Assembly: GCA_958295495.1 (NCBI GenBank)
Contig: OY282352.1
Span: 3,288,548-3,352,547 of the forward strand
Reading direction: 5' to 3'
From: an uncultured Latescibacterota bacterium
Lineage (GTDB): Bacteria > Latescibacterota > UBA2968 > UBA8231
Length of the DNA stretch: 64,000 nt
The position numbers were made by a program, and so were the translations under genes. This document shows positions 53,774-62,442 of this stretch, in pieces. The stretch's first letter is position 1. Each line of letters starts with the position of its first letter. Under the pieces are notes generated by a model that saw nothing but the letters and a program-made list of their open reading frames with translations, did no database searches and was not told the origin of the DNA.

Positions 53774-54445
53774 TTAAGCGCCGCGCTGGCAAGCCAATGC
53801 GACGACATAGTCAACTTGGTCTTCCAAAGTCATGCGCGTCGTGTCGATCTCGACGATCTCGGCCGCTGCGCTCGTACCTCCGTAGTCGCGCTCGGCGTCT
53901 TCCCGATCTCGAGTTTGGATGTCGGACCGGACTTGCTCCAATGTGATGCCTACTCCTTTGGCGGTCAATTCCCGATGCCGGCGGTCGGCGCGCTCATCGA
54001 GGTCGGCCACTAGGGCGATTTTTAGCTCGGCGTCGGGAAAGACCACCGCGGCTGTGTCGCGCCCTTCGGCTACTACGCCGCCCCACTGGCCCCACTGCTG
54101 CTGCTGGGCGACCAAGAAGTGCCGCACCAAAGGCACATCTGCGTATGCACCCGCCCGGCGGGTAATCTCGGGCTGGCGAATCGCTTCGCTTATGTCCTGT
54201 CCGTCGAGTAGGACGCGCCCCCGGCCAGAGTCCAAATCTATGGTCGAGGTCGCCAATAGGGCCTCCAGCGCGGCCGCGTCCTCGGGTGCCACCCCGCGGC
54301 GGGTCGCCGCTAAGGTCACGGCTCGGTACATGGCCCCGGTGTCGAGGTGGCGATAGCCCAGCCGCTCGGCCACCCGCCGAGCCGTGGTCGTCTTGCCGGT
54401 CCCGACGGTGCCGTCAATGGCGATGACCAGCCCGCGCCGCTTCAC
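53774..54445 (-). CDS. cmk: Cytidylate kinase
   Basis: 223 residues. GTG 54445 begins KRRGLVIAIDGTVGTGKTTT, the P-loop. Also YRHLDTGAMYRAVTLAA and VVAEGRDTAAVVFPDAELKI, the CMP-binding signatures. Phosphorylates CMP and dCMP. The longer frame upstream overlaps rluB and is antisense-like, so it is rejected. GTGA overlap with rluB; rpsA follows after 81 bases. Confidence 0.93.
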   Translation of the reverse strand: MKRRGLVIAIDGTVGTGKTTTARRVAERLGYRHLDTGAMYRAVTLAATRRGVAPEDAAALEALLATSTIDLDSGRGRVLLDGQDISEAIRQPEITRRAGAYADVPLVRHFLVAQQQQWGQWGGVVAEGRDTAAVVFPDAELKIALVADLDERADRRHRELTAKGVGITLEQVRSDIQTRDREDAERDYGGTSAAAEIVEIDTTRMTLEDQVDYVVALACQRGA

Positions 54446-55191
54446 AAGCCAACCTCGGCTTTGAGGCGGCGGACTTCTCTTGGGCTGAGGCGGCGGTGCT
54501 GACCTGCGGCGAGCGGGCCGAGAGTCAGCCCGGCAAATTCGACCCGCGTCAATTGCCGCACCGGGTAGCCAACGGCGCGGAGCATGCGGCGGACTTGGCG
54601 CTTGCGCCCCTCGTGAATGCAAAGGCTCAGCCGCGCCTGTTTGACCCAACCGCTGCTCCAGCGCTCCTCGACTTGGACCTGAGCCGGTGCTGTGGGACCG
54701 TCGCCGAGTGCGATGCCTTCGCGCAGCCGGTTGAGCCGGTCCTCGTGCGGGTCGCCGCTGACGACGGCCTCGTAGCGCTTGGCGACGACAAAGCGCGGGT
54801 GCAGCAGCCGATGGCCGAGGGCGCCGTCGTCGGTCAGTAGCAAAAGCCCGGTGGTGTCGAGGTCGAGCCGACCCACGGGCACGGTGCCGGGGTGGAGGTC
54901 GGGCAAAAGGTCGAAGACCGTGGGCCGGTCGCGTGGGTCGCTGCGGGTGACCAGATACCCGGCCGGCTTGTGCAAAAGCACGTATTCGTACTGGCTGGGC
55001 AGAGCGACGACGCGGCCGCGGCACTCGACTCGGTCGGTACTCACTGCGATTGCGCGGCCCGGCTCGGCGACGACCTCGTCGTTGACGCGCACTGCGCCGC
55101 TTTGTATCAGCGCATCGCTGTGGCGGCGCGAGGCCACGCCGCAGCGGGCCAAGAAGCGATTGAGGCGCATTTGCGGCTCAGGAGCGTTCAC
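54442..55191 (-). CDS. 23S/16S rRNA pseudouridine synthase (RluB/RsuA family)
   Basis: 249 residues, GTG 55191 preceded by a G-rich AGGGGG site. S4 RNA-binding domain (MRLNRFLARCGVASRRHSDALI) followed by the catalytic domain with GRLDLDTTGLLLLTDDG (catalytic Asp) and HEGRKRQVRRMLRAVG. Isomerises uridine to pseudouridine in rRNA. Overlaps the end of scpB by 14 bases. Confidence 0.9.
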   Translation of the reverse strand: MNAPEPQMRLNRFLARCGVASRRHSDALIQSGAVRVNDEVVAEPGRAIAVSTDRVECRGRVVALPSQYEYVLLHKPAGYLVTRSDPRDRPTVFDLLPDLHPGTVPVGRLDLDTTGLLLLTDDGALGHRLLHPRFVVAKRYEAVVSGDPHEDRLNRLREGIALGDGPTAPAQVQVEERWSSGWVKQARLSLCIHEGRKRQVRRMLRAVGYPVRQLTRVEFAGLTLGPLAAGQHRRLSPREVRRLKAEVGL

Positions 55192-55822
55192 CTTCGCCCC
55201 CTTCCTCCTCCTGCTTTTGCAGTTCGTCCAACTCGGAGGCGAGCTGTCGCGCTGCGGCTGGCTGCTGGCCCTCGGCGATTAGCTCTTCTAATTCCTTGGG
55301 CTTGGGCAACTCGGCCAGCCCCCGCAGGCCAAAATGGAGCAAAAATTCTCGGGTCGTGCCAAAGAGCATGGGCTTGCCAATGCCGTCGGAGCGGCCAGCG
55401 AGGCGGACCATGTTGAGTTCCATCAGCGTTTGCAACACGCTGGCCGAGCTGACGCCGCGGATGTTGTCGATCTCGACGCGGGTGACCGGCTGCTTGAAAG
55501 CGACGATGGCGAGGACTTCGAGGCCCGCCGGCGAGAGGCGCACTTGGCGCGTGGTTTTGTGGTACTTGCGCAGCCAAGGGCCGCATTCTTGGCGCGAGGC
55601 GAGCTGATAGCCGCCCGCTAGTTCGACGACTGCGATCCCGTGCCCGGCCGCTTCGTACTGGGCGTTGAGCGCGTCAATGGCCTCGCGGATATCGCGGCCG
55701 TTGTACCCGGCGAGCAGGTGGACGAGGCGGCCGGGGGTCACCGGCTCAGTTGCCGTCAGCAGGATGGCCTCAATGATCGCCCGAGCCTGCGGAGGGTCAA
55801 TGTCGCGTGCGGCTTGGCTCAC
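55178..55822 (-). CDS. scpB: Segregation and condensation protein ScpB
   Basis: 214 residues. GTG 55822 overlaps the scpA stop (GTGA). Two winged-helix units: ARAIIEAILLTATEPVTPGRLVHLL and VRLSPAGLEVLAIVAFKQPVTRVEIDNIRGVSSASVL, then GKPMLFGTTREFLLHFGLRGLAELP, the ScpB signature. Its acidic tail is QEEEGGEGE. Works with ScpA and SMC in chromosome condensation; the order scpA-scpB-rluB is widely conserved. Confidence 0.92.
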   Translation of the reverse strand: MSQAARDIDPPQARAIIEAILLTATEPVTPGRLVHLLAGYNGRDIREAIDALNAQYEAAGHGIAVVELAGGYQLASRQECGPWLRKYHKTTRQVRLSPAGLEVLAIVAFKQPVTRVEIDNIRGVSSASVLQTLMELNMVRLAGRSDGIGKPMLFGTTREFLLHFGLRGLAELPKPKELEELIAEGQQPAAARQLASELDELQKQEEEGGEGERS

Positions 55823-56580
55823 GGCACTGCGGTCGGTTGGAGTGGCGATGGCTCGATCCAGATCTCGTCGAAGGGCCGCGCCTGCTGCACGCGGACGCGC
55901 TGCGACTTGAGCAGCTCTAGGACCCCGACAAAGGTGGCGATTAGGGCTTGGCGGTCGCGGCCTTGGAGCAGGTCCATGAAGCTGATGCGCGAGTTGCGCG
56001 CGAGCACGGCCAACAGATAGTTGATGCACTCGGCGACCGAGACCTCTTCTTCGACGATTTGGTGTACCAAGTTTTCAGGCACGGTGTCGAGCACGTGCTT
56101 GTACACGGCCAAGAGGTCGAAGAGCGATACGGGCCGTAGCTGGGCCGACTCCTCGACGCCGTCGTTAGGCCCTTGGCGGCGCAGGTACACGTCGCGCCGC
56201 TCGTTTTTGCGTATGCCCAGCCAGTCGGCGATGTCCTTGAACTGCTGGTACTCTAGCAGGCGACGAACCAACTCGGCCTTTGGGTCTTCCTCGCCCTCGT
56301 CGTCGAGGCCGAGTTCCTCGCGGGGCAGCATCATCTGCGACTTGATCCGCAGCAGGGTGGCCGCCATGAGGATAAAGTCGCTGGCCTGTTCGATGTTGAG
56401 GTGGTGGATGTGTTGCAAGAAGCCCAAGTACTGGGTGGTGATGTGGGCGATGGGAATATCGTAGATGTCTAACTCGTCTTTGCGTATCAGATAGAGCAAC
56501 AAATCCATCGGACCTTCAAAGACATCGAGCTTGACTTCGTAGAGAGCCGATTCTTCTTGTTCGATCGCGTCGCGTTCCAT
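55819..56580 (-). CDS. scpA: Segregation and condensation protein ScpA
   Basis: 253 residues from ATG 56580 (AGGCAGG upstream). Kleisin features: YEVKLDVFEGPMDLLLYLIRKDELDIYDIPIAHIT and AATLLRIKSQMMLPREEL. The C-terminal winged helix (ISFMDLLQGRDRQALIATFVGVLELLKSQRVRVQQ) contacts SMC. The frame extends to 56601, overlapping the HNH gene; that start is weaker. Confidence 0.93.
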   Translation of the reverse strand: MERDAIEQEESALYEVKLDVFEGPMDLLLYLIRKDELDIYDIPIAHITTQYLGFLQHIHHLNIEQASDFILMAATLLRIKSQMMLPREELGLDDEGEEDPKAELVRRLLEYQQFKDIADWLGIRKNERRDVYLRRQGPNDGVEESAQLRPVSLFDLLAVYKHVLDTVPENLVHQIVEEEVSVAECINYLLAVLARNSRISFMDLLQGRDRQALIATFVGVLELLKSQRVRVQQARPFDEIWIEPSPLQPTAVP

Positions 56581-56593
56581 GACAGTGCCTGCC

Positions 56594-57097
56594 TCAGTCA
56601 ATAAAAAGATACGGTTTCCAGCGTTGATCGTCGATGCCGACGAAGTTGCGGATGAAGCTTACGTTGTTGGGGCGCTTGGGTTTGGTGCGCAGCGCGAGGC
56701 CGACCTGCTCGGGCCGGTGTTCGCCTTTCTTGTTGTTGCACAAGGTGCAGGCACAGACGAGATTTTCCCAAGTCCCTTGGCCCCCTTTGGTGCGCGGCAC
56801 GATGTGATCGACCGTCAGCTTGCCGTCTTTGCTGCCGCAGTACTGGCACTGATGGTTGTCGCGCTTGAGGATATTGCGCTTGGAAAGCACGACCCGCCGG
56901 CGCGGGGCGCGGATGTAGCGCCCGAGGCGGACGACGCTGGGCACCGGATAGTTTTGGGAGACCGAATGGATCACCCCGCCCATCTTCTCAACGGCTTCGG
57001 CCTTGCCGCGCAAAATCAGCAGCAAGGCCCGGCGCACGCTGCACACGCTCAGGGGCTCGTAGTTTTGGTTGAGGACGAGTACGGTTCTTTCCAGCAA
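56594..57097 (-). CDS. HNH endonuclease family protein
   Basis: 167 residues, TTG start with a weak ribosome site. Begins LERTVLVLNQNYEPLSVC, shared by a common chromosomal HNH family. Zinc-bound HNH core: C84/C87 (CQYCG), D97-H98 (VDHIVPRTKGG), N112 (WENLVCAC), C117/C120 and H127. Function in this family is not known; it is often next to housekeeping genes. Leads the scpA-scpB-rluB-cmk-rpsA run. Confidence 0.82.
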   Translation of the reverse strand: MLERTVLVLNQNYEPLSVCSVRRALLLILRGKAEAVEKMGGVIHSVSQNYPVPSVVRLGRYIRAPRRRVVLSKRNILKRDNHQCQYCGSKDGKLTVDHIVPRTKGGQGTWENLVCACTLCNNKKGEHRPEQVGLALRTKPKRPNNVSFIRNFVGIDDQRWKPYLFID

Positions 57098-57170
57098 GGG
57101 TCTATCCGCGGTGTAGAGCTAATTAAATTTGAGCTACTTTTGGCATGTTCCAACCTTTGGGATTGGATTT

Positions 57171-57200
57171 ATTATACAGCTTCACCCTCCCACGACACAA
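57171..57200 (-). promoter_or_regulatory. Promoter of the HNH-scpAB-rluB-cmk-rpsA operon
   Basis: Minus strand: -35 TTGTGT (57200-57195), 18-base spacer, perfect -10 TATAAT (57176-57171), about 75 bases before the first gene. Lies in the 149-base gap after gcvH, which shows no other feature. Confidence 0.5.
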
Positions 57201-57246
57201 TTTGACTTCCTTATAAAAAGCGCGCTTACAATGAACAAGTGCAAGG

Positions 57247-57639
57247 TCAGTGGTCGGCGAGCAGGTCGGCGTACTCTTGGGCGCTGAGCAAGTGCTCCAG
57301 GTCCGCCGGGTCGTCGATGCGGATCTTGAGCAGCCAACCGCCGCCATAAGGGTCTTCGTTGATCTGTTCGGCCTCTTCCACGAGGCTGTCGTTGACTTCT
57401 AGGACCTCGCCGGAGACCGGGGCGATCAGGTCTGCGACGGTCTTAACCGCCTCGAGCGTGCCAAAGGTTTCGCCCCTTTGGACCTGTTCGCCCACTTCGG
57501 GCAACTCGGCGAATACGATGTCTCCCAATTCGGTTTGCGCGAAATCCGTAACGCCGATGGTGGCGATGTCGCTTTCTAGCAAAAGCCATTCGTGGCTTTC
57601 CGAGTAGGTCAAGTGCTCGAGGATCTGAGTCTGGCTCAT
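57247..57639 (-). CDS. gcvH: Glycine cleavage system H protein
   Basis: 130 residues, ATG 57639 with GAGAGGCG upstream. Lipoyl domain with ESHEWLLLE, DIVFAELPEVGEQVQRG and the lipoylated K66 in TLEAVKTVADL. Carries the aminomethyl group between P and T proteins, and in many bacteria serves as lipoate donor. P, T and L genes are not in the window. Last gene of the efp-accB-accC operon. Confidence 0.93.
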   Translation of the reverse strand: MSQTQILEHLTYSESHEWLLLESDIATIGVTDFAQTELGDIVFAELPEVGEQVQRGETFGTLEAVKTVADLIAPVSGEVLEVNDSLVEEAEQINEDPYGGGWLLKIRIDDPADLEHLLSAQEYADLLADH

Positions 57640-57659
57640 AATCGCCTCTCGTGTTTCGC

Positions 57660-59006
57660 TTAAAACAACCGCTTCGCGTTGGCTACGTAGCTGGTATCGA
57701 ACTGCCCGGCGATAAAGTCGGGTTCGTTGAGTAGGGTTTGGTGAAAGGGCAGGGTGGTGGCCACGCCTTCTATGGTGCATTCGCCTAAGACTCGACGCAT
57801 CCGCGCCATCGCACCTTGGCGGTCGGGGCCGTAGGCGATGATTTTGGCCAGCAAGGAGTCGTAGTACGGAGGAATCTCGTAGCCTTGGTAGATGTGGCTG
57901 TCGATGCGGACTCCGGGGCCGCCCGGCAGGTGGAGGGCCGCGATGAGGCCCGAAGAGGGGATGAAGTTGCGCGCGGGATCTTCGGCGTTGATCCGGCATT
58001 CAATGGCGTGTCCTGTGAGTTGGATGCCCTCTTGGCTAAAACGGAGGGGTTCGCCGGCCGCGATGCGGATTTGTTCCCCGACTAAGTCGATGCCGGTGAC
58101 CATTTCGGTGACTGGGTGTTCGACTTGGATGCGGGTATTCATCTCCATGAAGTAGAAGTTTTGGTCTGAATCGACGAGGAACTCGATGGTGCCGGCGCTG
58201 TAGTAGCCGACGGCCGCTGCTCCGGCGAGGGCGGACTCGCCGAGCCGCTGGCGCAAGTCGGCGTCAACTACTGGCGAGGGGCTTTCTTCCAAGAGCTTCT
58301 GGTGCCGACGCTGGATGGAACACTCGCGCTCGCCGAGATGGACGAGGTGCCCGTGCTGGTCGCCGAGGACTTGGATTTCGATGTGGCGCGCCTCTTCGAT
58401 GGAGTGCTCCATGTACACGGCGTCGCTGGTAAAGGCGGTGCGTGCTTCGCGGCGCGCCATCTGATAGGCTTCCTCTAATTCATCCATGCTGCGGACGACC
58501 CGCATACCGCGCCCGCCGCCGCCCGCGGTGGCCTTGAGGCGCAGTGGGAAGCCGATCTTTTCCGCCCATTGACGGGTGTCGTCCAGCGACTGGAGTGCTC
58601 CCTCGCTGCCCGGCACTACCGATACGCCGGCCTCCTGCATAGTGTGGCGGGCGACGGCCTTGTCGCCCATCTTGCGGATGGCCGCGGTCGGCGGGCCGAT
58701 GAACTGGATGCCGCAGTCGGCGCAGATATCGGAGAAATCGGCGTTTTCGGCCAAGGGGCCGTAGCCGGGGTGGATCGCGTCGGCGTTGGTCAGTTCGGCG
58801 GCGCTGATGATATTGGCAATGTTGCGGTAGCTGTCCTTGCTGGCGGCCGGCCCGATGCAGACGTCCTCGTCGGCAAAAGACACATGCAGGGAGTGGGTGT
58901 CGGCCTGGGAGTGGACGGCCACCGTCGCGATGCCCATCTCTTGGCAGGCGCGGATGACGCGCAGCGCGATTTCGCCGCGGTCGGCAATGAGGACTTTCTC
59001 GAACAC
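57660..59006 (-). CDS. accC: Acetyl-CoA carboxylase, biotin carboxylase subunit
   Basis: 448 residues. GTG 59006 begins [20 protein letters not shown] (the usual IANRGEIA has Asp for Asn here). ATP-grasp features: [41 protein letters not shown] segment (kept short), [21 protein letters not shown]. Carboxylates biotin on AccB using bicarbonate and ATP, the first step of fatty-acid synthesis. Starts 7 bases after accB; gcvH follows 20 bases later. Confidence 0.94.
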   Translation of the reverse strand: MFEKVLIADRGEIALRVIRACQEMGIATVAVHSQADTHSLHVSFADEDVCIGPAASKDSYRNIANIISAAELTNADAIHPGYGPLAENADFSDICADCGIQFIGPPTAAIRKMGDKAVARHTMQEAGVSVVPGSEGALQSLDDTRQWAEKIGFPLRLKATAGGGGRGMRVVRSMDELEEAYQMARREARTAFTSDAVYMEHSIEEARHIEIQVLGDQHGHLVHLGERECSIQRRHQKLLEESPSPVVDADLRQRLGESALAGAAAVGYYSAGTIEFLVDSDQNFYFMEMNTRIQVEHPVTEMVTGIDLVGEQIRIAAGEPLRFSQEGIQLTGHAIECRINAEDPARNFIPSSGLIAALHLPGGPGVRIDSHIYQGYEIPPYYDSLLAKIIAYGPDRQGAMARMRRVLGECTIEGVATTLPFHQTLLNEPDFIAGQFDTSYVANAKRLF

Positions 59007-59013
59007 AACCGTC

Positions 59014-59460
59014 TTAGCTGGGGCGAATTTTGAACAGGGCTTGATTGTACTCAACGGGCTGGGCGTCGCCGACGAGGATCTCGACTACTTCGCCTTGAAC
59101 ATCCGCTGGAATCTCGTTCATGATCTTCATGGCCTCGATGATGCAGACGGTCTGACCGCTTTCGATGCGATCGCCCTTGCCCACAAAGGGATCGGCTTCG
59201 GGCGAGGCGGCCCGGTAAAACGTGCCGACCATAGGCGAGAGCACCTCGTACAGGCCATCGTCGGTCTTTTCGGTAGGCGCTGGCTCAGTGGGTGCGGCGG
59301 GCGCGATGGGCATGGGCGCGGCGGGTGCCACTGGTGAAGGCGCACGGCTGCGGGTCAGGCGGATGCGCGTACCATGCCAGAAGCTGGTTTGGATATCTAA
59401 CTCTTCTAGGTCGCTATCGTGGAAAAGCTCTAGCAGTTTGCGCAGCTTGCCTTCGTTCAC
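59014..59460 (-). CDS. accB: Acetyl-CoA carboxylase, biotin carboxyl carrier protein
   Basis: 148 residues: an N-terminal helical part ([19 protein letters not shown]), a Pro/Ala linker, and the biotinyl domain with biotin Lys112 in [15 protein letters not shown]. Carries the biotin that shuttles carboxyl groups to the carboxyltransferase. 18 bases after efp. Confidence 0.95.
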   Translation of the reverse strand: MNEGKLRKLLELFHDSDLEELDIQTSFWHGTRIRLTRSRAPSPVAPAAPMPIAPAAPTEPAPTEKTDDGLYEVLSPMVGTFYRAASPEADPFVGKGDRIESGQTVCIIEAMKIMNEIPADVQGEVVEILVGDAQPVEYNQALFKIRPS

Positions 59461-59478
59461 AGGGGGTGTCGTCCTTTC

Positions 59479-60036
59479 TCAAACGCGCTCTACGTATTCG
59501 CCAGTGCGGGTATCGACCTTGAGCCGATCGCCCTTATTGACAAAGAGGGGCACTTGCACCACATAGCCGGTCTCTAGGGTAGCTGGCTTGACCGCGCCGG
59601 TGGCGGTGTCGCCCTTGATGCCCGGTTCGGTGTGGGTGACGGCAAGGGCGACGAAATTGGGGAGGTCAACGGCGATGACCTCCCCGCCTGCTATGAGGAG
59701 GAAGGCGTTCTCGCTTTCTTTTAGGAGGTTGCTTGCCGCGCCGACGGTCTTTGAGGACACTGGGATCTGATCGTAGGTGTCCAAGTCCATGAAGTAGTAC
59801 AGCCCTTGGTCGGAATACAGGTATTGCATCTGGTGCTTTTCGAGCCGGACTGCCTCGACTTTGTCGCCCGAGCGGAAAGTGCGGTCGAGCACGGCGCCCG
59901 TTTTGGTGTTTTTGAGCTTGGTGCGCACGAAGGCGCTGCCCTTGCCCGGTTTGACGTGCTGAAACTCGACGATGGAGAAAATTTCTCCGTCGAGAGACAT
60001 GGTAAAACCGTTTCTAAAATCCGTGGTGTCTGCCAT
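59479..60036 (-). CDS. efp: Translation elongation factor P
   Basis: 185 residues with KOW-like domain I (FRNGFTMSLDGEIFSIVEFQHVKPGKGSAF, shown here only as a region, residues 8-36), Lys32 at the tip in KPGKGSA, and two OB domains. The C-terminus DTRTGEYVERV is the family end. Relieves ribosome stalling at Pro-rich motifs. A tandem-Pro-rich proteome part is visible here (RodZ, AccB linkers). Confidence 0.95.
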   Translation of the reverse strand: MADTTDFRNGFTMSLDGEIFSIVEFQHVKPGKGSAFVRTKLKNTKTGAVLDRTFRSGDKVEAVRLEKHQMQYLYSDQGLYYFMDLDTYDQIPVSSKTVGAASNLLKESENAFLLIAGGEVIAVDLPNFVALAVTHTEPGIKGDTATGAVKPATLETGYVVQVPLFVNKGDRLKVDTRTGEYVERV

Positions 60037-60046
60037 ATCGCTCCCG

Positions 60047-61006
60047 TTAGTGTGCGCTGCTGCTTTGTTCTAGCGAAGCTAGCTTGCTGCGGATGATGGT
60101 GTTGGTTGGCTCCTGTTTGAGGAGCTCGCGATACGTTTCAATCGCCTTCTGGGTCAAGCCCTGAGTGGTGTAGATCTCGGCCAGCGTCATGGTGGCGATG
60201 CGCTTGCTTTTCGGTGCGTTCGGCTCGCTGGCAGCCGGGATGGGTGGTTCTTTGGGTGCAGGTGCAGGTACCGGCTCGGCGGCTTTCTCCTCTTCGATCT
60301 CCTGCAAGAGGCGGAGCAATTCGCGGTCGTTGCTGTCGCCATCTAGATCGTCTCTTTCTTCTGGCGGCTGGGGCGGCAGAGCTTGGGGCTGAGTGGCTTC
60401 GGCTTCGAGGGCCTGCGGGGCCGCGCTGGCGACGGACTCTTCGGGTTCGGTCGCGGGTTCGGTCGCGGGTTCGGTCGCGGGTTCGGTCGCGGGTTCGGTC
60501 GCGGGTTCGGTCGCGGGTTCGGTCGCGGGTTCGGTCGCGGGTTCGGTCGCGGGTTCGGTCGCGGGTTCGGTCGCGGGTTCGGTCGCGGGTTCGGTCGCGG
60601 CTTGGTGGATTCGGCTGCTGAAGTGGTCAATCCGCTCTGCTAGAGAGGCGTCGAAAGGGTCGAGGTACGCGGCTTGGCGCAGGCTTTGCAAGACCAGCGG
60701 TGCGACACCGAGCTGTTCAAAGAGGTGGGCGAGGCGTTTGTATCCGCTGGGGTTTTCTGGATCGAGCCGCAGGGCTTGCCCCATGGCCTCGCGCGCTTCT
60801 TCTAAGGCCCCCCGTTTCTCATAGCACTTGCTGAGGACGATAAAGCCGGTGGCGTAATCGGGAAAACTCGCACACCCCTTTTGGCAAAGCTCAAGGGCGC
60901 GCTCGATGCCCCCGCGTTTGAGATAGAGATCGGCGAGGCGGGCGAAGAGCGGGGAATCCGGCTCGCGTCGGAATGCTTTTTCCAGTTTGGCGATGGAGTC
61001 GGCCAT
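60047..61006 (-). CDS. TPR protein with a 13-copy ATEP repeat
   Basis: 319 residues. N-terminal TPR units (PDSPLFARLADLYLKRGGIERALELC, SKCYEKRGALEEAREAMG-like, GYKRLAHLFEQLGVAP). Then 13 perfect ATEP tetrapeptides (about residues 136-187), a Pro/Glu-rich stretch and a C-terminal helical pair (MTLAEIYTTQGLTQKAIETY, LLKQEPTNTIIRSKLASLEQ). No signal peptide. First gene of the efp-acc operon. Function unknown. Confidence 0.8.
   Translation of the reverse strand: MADSIAKLEKAFRREPDSPLFARLADLYLKRGGIERALELCQKGCASFPDYATGFIVLSKCYEKRGALEEAREAMGQALRLDPENPSGYKRLAHLFEQLGVAPLVLQSLRQAAYLDPFDASLAERIDHFSSRIHQAATEPATEPATEPATEPATEPATEPATEPATEPATEPATEPATEPATEPATEPEESVASAAPQALEAEATQPQALPPQPPEERDDLDGDSNDRELLRLLQEIEEEKAAEPVPAPAPKEPPIPAASEPNAPKSKRIATMTLAEIYTTQGLTQKAIETYRELLKQEPTNTIIRSKLASLEQSSSAH
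60445..60600. repeat. Thirteen tandem copies of a 12-bp unit
   Basis: Unit GTTCGGTCGCGG repeated perfectly 13 times (156 bp), coding on the minus strand for ATEP units of the TPR protein. The identity of all copies suggests recent slippage, so copy number may vary between strains. The opposite strand encodes an open GSVA-type frame of no biological meaning. Confidence 0.95.
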
Positions 61007-61058
61007 GGCGATAGGGATGGGAGGTGCTCAGGCGGCTGAGACGCTGAAACGAGAGGCT

Positions 61059-61087
61059 ATTTTATGCTCTGAACTGGGAAATGTCAA
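61059..61087 (-). promoter_or_regulatory. Strong promoter of the TPR-efp-accB-accC-gcvH operon
   Basis: Minus strand: perfect -35 TTGACA (61087-61082), 17-base spacer, -10 TAAAAT (61064-61059). Expected start about 45 bases before ATG 61006. Confidence 0.75.
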
Positions 61088-61168
61088 GGATGGGGAGGGG
61101 CGATGAGAGGGTGCGAATTCGCAGCCAAAGGGGGTGCGGAAACCGCGTCCGCAACCCCTCGGCAAAGA

Positions 61169-61244
<76 letters not shown>

Positions 61245-61275
61245 GTAGAAAATATCTGCACGAGTGGGCTGGCCG

Positions 61276-62109
61276 TCAATGCCGCGCCAGTTCTGGGAAG
61301 AGCTCGTCGTGGACTTCGGCGCACTGGCGCAGGTGAACCATGCGCTCTGGGCTGGCGGTATCGAGCATGGTGGGATAGAACATGCCGCCGCCGGTTACTA
61401 CTTGGTAGCCGCCGGGAGAGTGCCGGCGAAGATAGTCCTTGAGGGTGGCTCGGTCGGCATCGTTGGTGCAGGGGCGGGTGAGGTTCATGGTAAACATGCG
61501 CCGCCGTTGGTAGCCGCCGAAGGAGGCGTGATAGAGGTCGTGGTTGAAGATGACGAGGTCGCCGGGGGTCGTCTCGAGCGCGAGGTTGCCGGGGAAATCG
61601 CGCGGCTCGACGCCGAACAGTTCCATGGATTTGTTGAGGTCAACCATGGATTTGTTGAGGTCAATGCCCTCGGCGCGGACGAAGTGGTTGGGGTGGTGGC
61701 TGCCGGGGAGTACGCGCAGGCAGCCCGTGTCGCGGGTCAGCTCGTCTAAGTAGAAGGCGATTTTGACCGAGAAAAGCTGGCCCCAATTGCCATCGGGGTG
61801 CCAGCCGGTATCGCCGCTGTAGTAGTTGCCGTCGCCGCTGGCGTAGTTGAAGTTCGCGCCGAGGACGCCGTTGCAGATCCCGATGATGCGCTCGTCGTCT
61901 ATAAGGGTGCAAAGCCGCGCGCGGTGCTCGATGGGGCCGCCGAACATGGTGCGCTTGGTGCTGTCGTGTTGAGCACCGTTGCCACAGGCTTGGATGGAGC
62001 GTTCAAACTCCTCGGTGATCGAGGCGATCTCGTCGGGGGCAAAAAGCCGCGGGAAGTAGAGATAGCCGAAGGTCTTGAAGAAGCGAATCTGCGCGGGCGA
62101 AAGTTCCAT
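61276..62109 (-). CDS. Phytanoyl-CoA dioxygenase (PhyH) family protein
   Basis: 277 residues from ATG 62109 (a GTG at 62139 adds 10 residues). Iron triad H104/D106 in TGWHPDGNWG and distal H194 in NHDLYHASFGG. It carries a perfect 7-codon tandem duplication (61623-61643 and 61644-61664) that repeats DLNKSMV/ELF-type sequence as LNKSMVDLNKSM between the core strands. Otherwise intact, so probably active. Its longer N-terminal region differs from the other three PhyH proteins in the window. Confidence 0.85.
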   Translation of the reverse strand: MELSPAQIRFFKTFGYLYFPRLFAPDEIASITEEFERSIQACGNGAQHDSTKRTMFGGPIEHRARLCTLIDDERIIGICNGVLGANFNYASGDGNYYSGDTGWHPDGNWGQLFSVKIAFYLDELTRDTGCLRVLPGSHHPNHFVRAEGIDLNKSMVDLNKSMELFGVEPRDFPGNLALETTPGDLVIFNHDLYHASFGGYQRRRMFTMNLTRPCTNDADRATLKDYLRRHSPGGYQVVTGGGMFYPTMLDTASPERMVHLRQCAEVHDELFPELARH

Positions 62110-62146
62110 GAGGGATCGTCTTAGGGTTAGATGCGCCACGGGAAGG

Positions 62147-62395
62147 TCAACCGAGGGGTTCGGTGGAAGCGACCTCCATGGTGCGTAGGTACTCGCAGAG
62201 CGTGCGGCCGTCTAAAGGCAGGTCGAGCACATCGGAAAAGGGCCACATATCCCCTGAGAGGAAGTCGATAGCCATCTGCCGTTCCTGATTGCAATCCGCG
62301 GTCTGCACGTCTTTGACGGCTTGGATGATGACTGCGGCGGCGAGCCGCCGGTGGCCGTCAAACCGGGCTCGATATGTCGTCTTTTTTTTAGTCAT
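62147..62395 (-). CDS. Small hypothetical protein
   Basis: 82 residues, ATG 62395. A basic start (TKKKTTYRARFDGHRRLAAA) and a helical middle (VIIQAVKDVQTADCNQERQMAIDFL). It resembles small proteins of phage or mobile-element origin that sit near helicase or transposase genes, but I cannot name a family. Between PhyH and the nucleoside transporter, all on the minus strand. Confidence 0.55.
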   Translation of the reverse strand: MTKKKTTYRARFDGHRRLAAAVIIQAVKDVQTADCNQERQMAIDFLSGDMWPFSDVLDLPLDGRTLCEYLRTMEVASTEPLG

Positions 62396-62442
62396 CTGCT
62401 TTCTGCTTCAATAGTATATAACGCCCGAAGTACCATTGAGTT

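Noticed and set aside
54446..55024. N-terminal extension of the cytidylate kinase frame.
   Set aside because: It is Arg/Pro-rich, overlaps rluB, and the P-loop start at GTG 54445 fits the family.
60445..60600. CRISPR-like array from regular repeats.
   Set aside because: The units are contiguous with no spacers and lie in frame within a gene.
60383..60643. Long plus-strand frames with repeated Gly/Arg or Ser/Val units.
   Set aside because: They are only the other-strand reading of the 12-bp tandem repeat inside the TPR gene.
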